Positions 8,812 to 15,319 of a DNA stretch of 31,284 nucleotides are shown here, in pieces. The notes under the pieces were generated by a model. That model had not been told where the DNA came from and ran no database searches. It saw only the letters and a list, made by a program, of their open reading frames with translations. Where the stretch lies: contig JBIOHJ010000020.1 in NCBI GenBank assembly GCA_044448905.1, positions 1-31,284 of the forward strand. The letters are read 5' to 3'. The position numbers and the translations under genes are program-made. The DNA is from JBIOHJ01 sp044448905 (GTDB taxonomy: Bacteria; Bacteroidota; Bacteroidia; AKYH767-A; OLB10). Position 1 is the stretch's first letter. Each line of letters opens with the position of its first letter.

Positions 8812-10041
8812 ATGAAAAACAACATGACTCACAAAGCGGTTGCTTTGTTTTTATTAGTTGCAGTAGTAATCACTAAGGTTTCAGCTCAGACCGATCCAAC
8901 CAATTTACTTGGTCAGATTAATACCATTACAACAGCAGTACCGTTCTTAATGATTTCGCCCGAAGCGCGCGCAGGCGGCATGGGCGATGCCGGTGTGGCT
9001 TCAAGCCCCGACATCAATTCACAACACTGGAATCCTGCAAAATATGCTTTCATCGAAAAAAAGGGTGGCATCAGCATTTCGTACACACCCTGGTTGCGGC
9101 AGCTGGTTGATGATATTAATCTCGCATACGTTAGCGGATATACAAAACTGAAAAACGACCAGGCGCTTGCCCTTTCGCTTCGCTATTTTTCGCTCGGTAA
9201 TATTGATTTTACTGATGAAACAGGTTTTAACTTCGCTTCCTTCAGCCCCAATGAATTTGCCATTGATGTTTCTTATTCACGTAAGCTGAGTGATTATTTT
9301 TCGGGAGGCATAGCGCTGCGTTACATCTACTCGAATTTAACAGGAGGCATTACACTGCCCGGTTCCAATATTTCTTCCAAAGCGGGCAAATCAATTGCTG
9401 CCGATATTGCCGTATTTTATCAGAAAGAAGACATGGAGGTGGGTAAAAAGGATGCCGTATTTGCTGCCGGCTTAGCCATTACCAACATTGGTTCTAAAAT
9501 TTCATATACCGAAACCGGTGATAAAGATTTTATTCCGATCAACCTCCGCTTTGGCCCCTCATTAAAATTGAAACTTAACGATTATAACGAATTGATGTTC
9601 CTGTTTGATATCAATAAACTTTTAGTCCCCACACCTCCCATTTATTCCGATTCTGTTGACGCCATTACAAACGAGCAACAAATTATTTTCGGACAGAGTT
9701 CCGATGTAAGTGTTGCTGCCGGAATTTTCCAATCGTTCAGCGATGCGCCTGGCGGGTTTAGCGAAGAGATAAAAGAATATAACATTTGCGGTGGTATGGA
9801 GTATTGGTACGATAAACAATTTGCATTTCGTGTTGGCTACTTTTTTGAATCGGCTTCCAAAGGAAATCGCAAGTATTTTACATTGGGTGCTGGCTTAAAA
9901 TACAGCGTTTTCGGTTTAGACTTTGCTTATCTCATTCCTACCGAGCAACGCAATCCGTTAGAAAACACACTTCGCTTTACCCTCTCGTTTGATTTTGCTT
10001 CTTCTGGTGGCACCACCGATGCTCCCGAAAATCAGGAGTAA
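8812..10041 (+). CDS. porV: Type IX secretion outer membrane shuttle protein PorV (LptO)
   Basis: PorV is a FadL-like 14-strand outer-membrane barrel. It carries T9SS substrates from the translocon to the PorU attachment complex. The 409-residue product has a signal peptide ending VSAQ. The family signature follows: TAVPFLMISPEARAGGMGDAGVASSPDINSQHWNPAKYAF, with the conserved P-E-A-R-A-G-x-M-G-D-A-G core. Strand-rich barrel sequence continues to LRFTLSFDFASSGG. The ATG at 8812 gives a normal signal peptide; MTHKAV five codons later is a less likely start. It lies downstream of porU in the same direction, but the 220-base gap contains its own -7 box, so separate expression is possible. Confidence 0.95.
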   Translation: MKNNMTHKAVALFLLVAVVITKVSAQTDPTNLLGQINTITTAVPFLMISPEARAGGMGDAGVASSPDINSQHWNPAKYAFIEKKGGISISYTPWLRQLVDDINLAYVSGYTKLKNDQALALSLRYFSLGNIDFTDETGFNFASFSPNEFAIDVSYSRKLSDYFSGGIALRYIYSNLTGGITLPGSNISSKAGKSIAADIAVFYQKEDMEVGKKDAVFAAGLAITNIGSKISYTETGDKDFIPINLRFGPSLKLKLNDYNELMFLFDINKLLVPTPPIYSDSVDAITNEQQIIFGQSSDVSVAAGIFQSFSDAPGGFSEEIKEYNICGGMEYWYDKQFAFRVGYFFESASKGNRKYFTLGAGLKYSVFGLDFAYLIPTEQRNPLENTLRFTLSFDFASSGGTTDAPENQE

Positions 10042-10145
10042 TTGAGTTGCCTCTGAATATCCCTCAATTTATTGAAGATTTAAAAAAAGCCGGTTTTATA
10101 CGATTTTTTAATGTTTCTATTGAAAATCAATCACTTGCTGTCGTA

Positions 10146-10159
10146 GCGTCACGTGACGC
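10146..10159. repeat. Perfect 14-base palindrome
   Basis: GCGTCACGTGACGC reads the same on both strands, centred on CACGTG. It is the strongest of the symmetric elements in the porV-ispF spacer. Confidence 0.9.
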
Positions 10160-10319
10160 AGCGTCTGAGGCACATGATTTTGTTACCGAATCACTTTATC
10201 CGGAGGCTTCGTCATGTCATCTTGCGGTTGCGTCACGCCACGCTGTAGCCTGAACACATGACTCCGGTATAGAACCACGTCACTCGATGATTGCATCATA
10301 TCGCTCCATGACTGAACCA

Positions 10320-10342
10320 TGTGACGCTGTTACAGCATCACA
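10320..10342. repeat. Near-perfect 11-bp hairpin
   Basis: TGTGACGCTGT (10320-10330) and ACAGCATCACA (10332-10342) are inverted copies with one mismatch and a single-base centre. On the minus strand the mismatch becomes a G-U pair. No T run follows, so a terminator role is not supported. Confidence 0.8.
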
Positions 10343-10407
10343 TCATTTCAATATCCAATCAGACCACTTAGCAATTCCATTAACCGGCTTCGGCTTATCT
10401 TCGCCTC

Positions 10408-10887
10408 ATGAACATCCGTATTGGTTTTGGTTTTGATGTACACCGTTTGGAAACAGGAAAAGATTTTTATTTGGGGGGAATAAAACTCACCCATCATAAA
10501 GGAGCTGTTGGGCATTCCGATGCCGATGTTTTGATTCATGCCATTTGCGATGCACTTCTCGGTGCAGCCAACCTGCGCGATATTGGAGTTCAATTTCCAA
10601 ACACTTCGCCCCAATATAAAGGTATCGACAGTAAAAAATTATTGGAAGAAGTGGTTAAGATGATTTCTGAAAAAAAAATTTCAATCGGCAATATAGATGC
10701 AACTGTTGTTTTGGAAAATCCAAAAATTAATCCTCACATTGATGAAATGAAAAATATTTTGGCAGGTGTAATGAAGATTCCTGTTGATGATGTTTCGATT
10801 AAAGCAACCACCAACGAAAAATTAGGATACGTAGGAAGAGAAGAAGGTGTAAGCGCTTATGCGGTGGTGCTGATAGAAAAAAAATGA
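10408..10887 (+). CDS. ispF: 2-C-methyl-D-erythritol 2,4-cyclodiphosphate synthase IspF
   Basis: IspF converts CDP-methylerythritol 2-phosphate to methylerythritol cyclodiphosphate with release of CMP, in the non-mevalonate isoprenoid pathway. It works as a cytoplasmic trimer with zinc. The 159-residue length is standard. It starts with RIGFGFDVHRLETG, giving metal ligands Asp10 and His12. GAVGHSDADVLIHAICDALLGAANLRDIGVQFP supplies the third ligand, His44, and the substrate loop. The tail KATTNEKLGYVGREEGVSAYAVVLI is also family-typical. The ATG at 10408 is the natural start. It converges on the PorE-like gene with a 15-base gap. It is the only pathway gene here, but it would supply precursors for the prenyl-lipid enzymes further right. 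Confidence 0.96.
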   Translation: MNIRIGFGFDVHRLETGKDFYLGGIKLTHHKGAVGHSDADVLIHAICDALLGAANLRDIGVQFPNTSPQYKGIDSKKLLEEVVKMISEKKISIGNIDATVVLENPKINPHIDEMKNILAGVMKIPVDDVSIKATTNEKLGYVGREEGVSAYAVVLIEKK

Positions 10888-10902
10888 TTTCGAACGGTTT
10901 GT

Positions 10903-12873
10903 TTACCGGGCAAGAATTTTAAACTCAATCCTCCGGTTTTTTTGCCTGCCTTCATCCGTATCGTTAGATGCAAACGGGCGGCTCTCACCATAGCCCACAA
11001 AAGAAAGCCGATCTTTGTCAACACCAATGCTGATTAAATATTCGACAACCGATTGAGCACGGCTTTGCGAAAGGCGCAAATTATATTCTTCGCTTCCAAC
11101 ATTATCGGTGTGCCCCGATATTTCAACCTTCAATGTTCTGATATCATTCATCAGTTTTTTCACGCGGTTCAAAATATCAACCGATTCTTTGCGCAAATCA
11201 AATTTACCTTTGTCGAAAAAAATATTGGTTAAAATAATGTTATTGCCTTCCTCCATCGGTTTCATTTCAATATCCATTGTTATTTCAGAATACGAAGAAG
11301 TATCCGGAATATCGAAATGATCCGATTCAAACAAATAGCCTTCTGAATACGCAATGGCGCCATAATTTTTACCGGATGGCAGTGAAATTAAATACTTGCC
11401 GGTTTTGCTGTCTGTTGTAAAATTTCCGATATGTTCGTTTTTATTCAGGTCAATCAGTTCAATATTGGCGGCAAGCGGTTCTTTGGTTTGTTTGTTTAAA
11501 ATAATTCCTTTTAAAACGGTCATGCGGCTAAGTGGCTTTTCTTCATCCATAAAAGTAACGCGGTAAATATCCCTATCGCCAAAACCTTCCTTCCGCACTG
11601 ATGCATAGTAGCCATGTTTCCCGCTTGCCGATACGACAAAAAACACATCATCATCCGGTGTGTTAATGGGATACCCTATGTTAATGGGAGTAGTCCAAGC
11701 GTTATTCACCAGTGTACTGTAAACAATATCTTGCCCACCCATATTGATATGCCCCTGCGAAGAAAAATATAACGTTTTCCCATCGGGATGCATAAAAACT
11801 CCTTCTTCGTTATATGAAGTATTAATGCTGTCACCAAGGTTTACGGCTGTGCCCCATTCTCTTTTCATTTCATCCCACTTGCTTTTATAAATATCACGCC
11901 CGCCATACCCGCCAGGTTTGTCGCTCACAAAATAAAGTGTATTTCCATCGGGCGAAAGGCAGGCTGTTGTTTCGTGAAACTTGGTATTAATGTTTCTTCC
12001 TGCGTCTTCAGGTTTCGACCAAGTGCCTTTAATTAATTTCGAAATTAAAATATCGCCATTATTCTTATCACTGAAAACAAATAACGTATGTCCGTCAGCG
12101 GAAAGTCCAGCACAGGCATCATGTAATTTAGTATTAATCGGTTCGCCAAGATTCTTAGCATTCTGCCATAAATTATTTACTTTTTCACTTTTATAAATGT
12201 CTTCATAATATTCCTCGTAAATCGGGTCAACTTCATTACCAAATGTATCTTCTCTTCGCGAAGTAAAAATCAATATCTCTTCATCGGCTGAGACAAGGGG
12301 AATATAATCTTTATATTGGGAATTAATGGTCTTACCCAAGTTTTCAATCTTTACATTTACCGGCTTTTTCACAAGCTCTTTTGCGGTATTGCATTCGGAA
12401 ATGCGTTTAAAAGCTGCTTTTCTCTTTTCATCATTTACCGTAGTTTCGAGATATAAATTATAATGCAGCAAAGCTTTGTCAAATTCGTAATTAATCTGCA
12501 GGCTACGCCCCATTTCATAATGCAGCATGGCATCTACCAAAGGATTTAATGTCGAAGCTTTATTTAAAAATTCAAATGCCTTATATTTATTATTCGAATT
12601 GAGATAACAGACTCCGAGTTTAAAATTAAGCATTGCATTTTGTGAATTAAACGTATTGGCTTTTTCATAATACGGCATGGCAAGCTTGTAATAAGGAATT
12701 TCGGAAAAATACATGGCATCGCCCTGTGTAATGTTTGTCATCGCGTTTTTAAACTCCTCGAACCTGCCCGGAAAATTTTCGGCAACAAACGCAACATCCT
12801 GGCTGCGGATTAAAAAGATATTTGTTACCATAAATGGCACCGTAAAAAACATAAATTTGCAGCATCTGTTCAT
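10903..12873 (-). CDS. PorE-like periplasmic TPR / beta-propeller / OmpA protein
   Basis: The 656-residue product has a signal sequence and four regions in the order reported for PorE, a T9SS part of Porphyromonas gingivalis. First are TPR helices (about 40-160: YYKLAMPYYEKANTFNSQNAMLNFKLGVCYL). Second is a WD40/PD40-like beta-propeller with repeated motifs such as LSADGHTLFVFSDKNNGD, LSPDGNTLYFVSDKPGGYGGRDIYKS and MHPDGKTLYFSSQGHINMGGQDIVYS. Third is a carboxypeptidase-regulatory-like domain (LKGIILNKQTKEPLAANIELID). Last is an OmpA peptidoglycan-binding domain with GHTDNVGS, LSQSRAQSV and GRQKNRRIEF. It probably ties the secretion apparatus to the cell wall. Members of this architecture are numerous in the phylum, so orthology is not certain. 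The start at 12873 is preferred to ATG 12891 because the promoter -7 box at 12893-12900 leaves no room for the latter. Confidence 0.82.
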   Translation of the reverse strand: MNRCCKFMFFTVPFMVTNIFLIRSQDVAFVAENFPGRFEEFKNAMTNITQGDAMYFSEIPYYKLAMPYYEKANTFNSQNAMLNFKLGVCYLNSNNKYKAFEFLNKASTLNPLVDAMLHYEMGRSLQINYEFDKALLHYNLYLETTVNDEKRKAAFKRISECNTAKELVKKPVNVKIENLGKTINSQYKDYIPLVSADEEILIFTSRREDTFGNEVDPIYEEYYEDIYKSEKVNNLWQNAKNLGEPINTKLHDACAGLSADGHTLFVFSDKNNGDILISKLIKGTWSKPEDAGRNINTKFHETTACLSPDGNTLYFVSDKPGGYGGRDIYKSKWDEMKREWGTAVNLGDSINTSYNEEGVFMHPDGKTLYFSSQGHINMGGQDIVYSTLVNNAWTTPINIGYPINTPDDDVFFVVSASGKHGYYASVRKEGFGDRDIYRVTFMDEEKPLSRMTVLKGIILNKQTKEPLAANIELIDLNKNEHIGNFTTDSKTGKYLISLPSGKNYGAIAYSEGYLFESDHFDIPDTSSYSEITMDIEMKPMEEGNNIILTNIFFDKGKFDLRKESVDILNRVKKLMNDIRTLKVEISGHTDNVGSEEYNLRLSQSRAQSVVEYLISIGVDKDRLSFVGYGESRPFASNDTDEGRQKNRRIEFKILAR

Positions 12874-12892
12874 ATTTATAGCTATAATCATA

Positions 12893-12922
12893 CAAAGGTA
12901 TGATGTAAAGATTTAATTCAAA
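12893..12922 (-). promoter_or_regulatory. Candidate promoter of the PorE-like gene
   Basis: On the minus strand TTTG (complement of 12919-12922) is followed after 18 bases by TACCTTTG (complement of 12893-12900). This is a full match to the Bacteroidota -33/-7 consensus. Confidence 0.55.
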
Positions 12923-13004
12923 ATAAAAATTCTTTTTATTTTAGTGCAACTTTATCCATCTCCCGTGTTTCTTATACCTGTGTGCAGCCCGTTTGAATGA
13001 AGTT

Positions 13005-13535
13005 ATGATAACTCATCCCGAAACAAAACAACAGCAATTCATGAATTTATATGAGCCCGTTCATGCCAAACTGGAACGGTATGTACGTTCAATTCTGAAT
13101 GACAGAGACCTGGTAAAAGATATTATCAGCGAAACGGTATTAAAAGCATACGAACATCTTGAAGATATAAAAAAGCCCGAATCGTTTATGTATTATTTAT
13201 TCCGGATTGCCCGAAACCTTATAAATAATTCGCACCGCAGAAATAAACATTGGGGGATATACGATGAAGAACAACTCGAAAGCATAGCCGATGAATCCGC
13301 TGATACCTTAGCCAAAACCGAACTTAAAGAATTTTACGATGCATTAAATGAATTAACTGAAAAGCAGAAAGAGGCAATCATGATGTTTGAAGTTGCCGGC
13401 TTTTCATTGGAGGATATCCATCGGTTACAAGGCGGGAGTTTGAGCGGAGTTAAGTCGAGATTGGGGCGGGCACGTTCTATTCTGGAGCATAAGCTTGAAT
13501 ATGATAAAGAATCTCTTAGCGTTTCATTTGCATAA
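13005..13535 (+). CDS. ECF-like RNA polymerase sigma-70 family factor
   Basis: This cytoplasmic sigma factor of about 176 residues directs RNA polymerase to a set of promoters. Region 2 reads RYVRSILNDRDLVKDIISETVLKAYEHLEDIKKPESFMYYLFRIARNLINNSHRR. Region 4 reads ALNELTEKQKEAIMMFEVAGFSLEDIHRLQGGSLSGVKSRLGRARSILEHKL, with a helix-turn-helix. Region 3 is missing, as in ECF factors. The ATG at 13005 is chosen; an in-frame TTG at 12993 and a later ATG at 13041 are alternatives. The next gene begins 21 bases on and encodes a single-span protein, the usual sigma/anti-sigma arrangement. Target genes are unknown. Confidence 0.88.
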   Translation: MITHPETKQQQFMNLYEPVHAKLERYVRSILNDRDLVKDIISETVLKAYEHLEDIKKPESFMYYLFRIARNLINNSHRRNKHWGIYDEEQLESIADESADTLAKTELKEFYDALNELTEKQKEAIMMFEVAGFSLEDIHRLQGGSLSGVKSRLGRARSILEHKLEYDKESLSVSFA

Positions 13536-13556
13536 ATAATTTAATAAATTTTTAAA

Positions 13557-14438
13557 ATGGCAGAATCAAAAAAAATGTTTTCACGGTTGGATGAATTTTT
13601 TTCCAGAATACGAAGTCAAAATCCGGTCATGGATTTACACGATGTAGAAGCATTGATTGAAAAACAATTGCCGGTTGCTGCTAAGAAGTCTGTTGGTGCA
13701 TGGCGCATTCTTGGTATCGTTTCGTTGATAGGACTGGCTAACCTTGGTATTATCTGGCTATGGAATGCTGAATCGGGCAATAAGAAAATAACTAATACGG
13801 TAGCTGTAACCGAAAATACACGTTCAGCAAATTCTTTAGCTTCTGAAGAGAAAAATAACCCTACAACAAACAGTCTTATTGATGAGCCGGATAAAAATGT
13901 CGAGGCTGCTTTTGAAGATCCTTCAAAAAACAATCCTGAGAACATAACCGTTGTTAAAACTGAACCGAAAAATTCTGCACCCATACGTGTTACTGTAAAA
14001 AGCGCTACAATTAATTTCGGTTACAAAGACCAGAAAATAAGAATGATAGTTGCTTCGGATAATGAAGTAGGGGAATTAATAATTAATAATGAAGCTATAA
14101 GCCCTGAAGATTTTATTCATCATAAAGATGTGATTGCCGAAGGATTGAAAATTAAAAAACAAAATCAGAAAGAAAATACTCCGGTTACTCTATTAACCGA
14201 AAAAGAAAAAGAGGACAACAAGGTGAGACGGTTGCTGATGAATGAAATGGTCAAACAACTATCATCTGATAAGTTAATACACGGTAACGAGCCTTTTGAT
14301 TTCAGACTAACAGGCAATGAACTGTTTTTAGACGGGCAAAAACAAAATCCCGAAATTTTTGAACAGTATAAAAATCATTTCCAGAAAATTACTGGTGAGC
14401 TATTGCCCGAAAGTTATAATCTGCATATAAGACGATAG
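13557..14438 (+). CDS. Probable membrane-anchored anti-sigma factor
   Basis: The 293-residue product has a cytoplasmic N-terminal part of about 46 residues with acidic and aromatic helices (MFSRLDEFFSRIRSQNPVMDLHDVEALIEKQLP). One transmembrane helix follows at about 48-69 (GAWRILGIVSLIGLANLGIIWLW), then a long low-complexity Asn/Glu/Thr-rich linker. The C-terminal periplasmic half holds two similar small units ending in IINNEAISPEDFIHHKDVI and LFLDGQKQNPEIFEQYKNHF. I recognise no named domain. The anti-sigma role is inferred from the topology and from its place 21 bases downstream of a sigma factor; this is a common pair in the Bacteroidota. What it senses is unknown. Confidence 0.65.
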   Translation: MAESKKMFSRLDEFFSRIRSQNPVMDLHDVEALIEKQLPVAAKKSVGAWRILGIVSLIGLANLGIIWLWNAESGNKKITNTVAVTENTRSANSLASEEKNNPTTNSLIDEPDKNVEAAFEDPSKNNPENITVVKTEPKNSAPIRVTVKSATINFGYKDQKIRMIVASDNEVGELIINNEAISPEDFIHHKDVIAEGLKIKKQNQKENTPVTLLTEKEKEDNKVRRLLMNEMVKQLSSDKLIHGNEPFDFRLTGNELFLDGQKQNPEIFEQYKNHFQKITGELLPESYNLHIRR

Positions 14439-14477
14439 TCGCTTTTTAATGATGTTTGGAGACATAGCCGTTAGTAT

Positions 14478-14822
14478 ATGAAAATTATTCCTCTGTTTTT
14501 TTTATTGATGTTTGTTGTTTTTGCAGCATTGCAATGGAATGACCCTGACCCAGTGCGATGGATGCTTAGTTATCTTGCAGCCGCTTTTTTGAGCTTTCTT
14601 GCTTATAAAGGAAGATTGAAACGGCAATTGGCTTTTCTTGCCGCAATTTTATTTGCGGCTGCCGCCATTTACCAGTTTCCGCCACATTATGACGGAGTTA
14701 TCGGTAATATGGATACCAATCAGAATATTGAACTTGCCCGTGAATCGCTGGGACTTTTTATTTGCACCTTTCTCACGATGGTAAATTTTTTTATTTCAAG
14801 AAAAATCAGCGCAAGTCAATAA
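14478..14822 (+). CDS. TMEM220-like small integral membrane protein
   Basis: This 114-residue protein has about four transmembrane helices: residues 2-20, 29-44, 49-66 and 90-108. The QWNDPDPVRWMLSYLAAA motif after the first helix matches the transmembrane protein 220 family, whose function is unknown. It starts 39 bases after the probable anti-sigma gene in the same direction and may be read with it. Confidence 0.7.
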   Translation: MKIIPLFFLLMFVVFAALQWNDPDPVRWMLSYLAAAFLSFLAYKGRLKRQLAFLAAILFAAAAIYQFPPHYDGVIGNMDTNQNIELARESLGLFICTFLTMVNFFISRKISASQ

Positions 14823-14853
14823 GCAATATCCGATAAAAGTTCGACAACCAACG

Positions 14854-14871
14854 GATGCTTAGTAAAGCATC
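14854..14871. terminator. Short symmetric hairpin between converging genes
   Basis: GATGCTT (14854-14860) and AAGCATC (14865-14871) form a perfect 7-bp stem with a four-base loop. It lies 31 bases after the TMEM220-like gene and before the end of atpC. No T run follows on either strand, so a terminator function is only possible. Confidence 0.3.
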
Positions 14872-15063
14872 AAGATATGTCTTTAGAAATTTAAATTATT
14901 CATTTTTTGCACATTAATCAATGGTATTCTACATAAATAAAAAGGAATTTAGACTTCTTTGATTAAAAATGTAACAATAATCTATTAATAAATCAAAATC
15001 ATGTCTAAAAATGGACAATAACTGAATGAAAAGCTGCTAAAAGCTAATAAATATTCAAAAATG

Positions 15064-15297
15064 CTATTCAGCTAAAACAATAATCTTGTTTTTAAATACT
15101 TCAATTACTCCGCCATTAATATCAAAAAGCTGCTCACCGGAGGGAGATTTGACTTTTACCTTCCCTTTATCTAAAGTAGAAATAATCGGGGCATGGTTAT
15201 TCAACACGGTAAACTGACCGGAAGTGCCTGAAACCTGCACCGATGTAACTTCACCGGAGAAGAGTTTTTTATCGGGAGTAATGATTTCCAGGAACAT
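15064..15297 (-). CDS. atpC: F1 ATP synthase epsilon subunit, short form
   Basis: The 77-residue product is the N-terminal beta-sandwich of the epsilon subunit, which couples the gamma stalk to the c-ring. It opens with MFLEIITPDKKLFSGEVTSVQVSGTSGQFTVLNNHAPIISTLDKGKVKV. The C-terminal helical hairpin, which can inhibit ATP hydrolysis in longer epsilon subunits, is absent. Short epsilon subunits are usual in the Bacteroidota, so this is not read as truncation. It follows atpD by 22 bases in the same direction. That gap contains a tandem heptamer. Confidence 0.93.
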   Translation of the reverse strand: MFLEIITPDKKLFSGEVTSVQVSGTSGQFTVLNNHAPIISTLDKGKVKVKSPSGEQLFDINGGVIEVFKNKIIVLAE

Positions 15298-15303
15298 GGT
15301 TGG

Positions 15304-15317
15304 GTATCAAGTATCAA
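15304..15317. repeat. Two tandem heptamers in the atpD-atpC gap
   Basis: GTATCAA is repeated head to tail, followed by GTC. The pair fills most of the 22-base space between atpD and atpC. Confidence 0.85.
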
Positions 15318-15319
15318 GT

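Larger units (their letters stand above)
10042..10407. other. Palindrome-rich spacer between porV and ispF
   Basis: This 366-base stretch has no gene I can support. From about 10146 to 10342 it is crowded with GTCA/TGAC words, at least nine in some 180 bases. It contains a perfect 14-base palindrome at 10146-10159, a short inverted repeat ATGAT-TGC-ATCAT near 10287-10299, a related 12-mer pair (GAACCACGTCAC at 10272-10283 and GAACCATGTGAC at 10314-10325) and a 23-base hairpin at 10320-10342. A 15-mer at 10368-10382 repeats one upstream of porV. The part nearest ispF has a TATCTTCG box at 10396-10403, a weak -7 match that would make the ispF message almost leaderless. Confidence 0.7.

Noticed and set aside
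10047..10253. 68-codon frame starting at TTG between porV and ispF
   Set aside because: Its second half runs through the palindromic island and reads as low-complexity Ala/Ser/Val/His. It has no ATG and I recognise no domain. The first 30 residues look somewhat protein-like, so a decayed gene fragment is possible but not supported.
10146..10342. CRISPR array
   Set aside because: The repeated words are short, unevenly spaced and palindromic. There are no constant-length spacers and no cas genes.
15064..15297. Truncated atpC pseudogene
   Set aside because: Short epsilon subunits without the C-terminal hairpin are normal in this phylum, and the reading frame is intact with ordinary start and stop.
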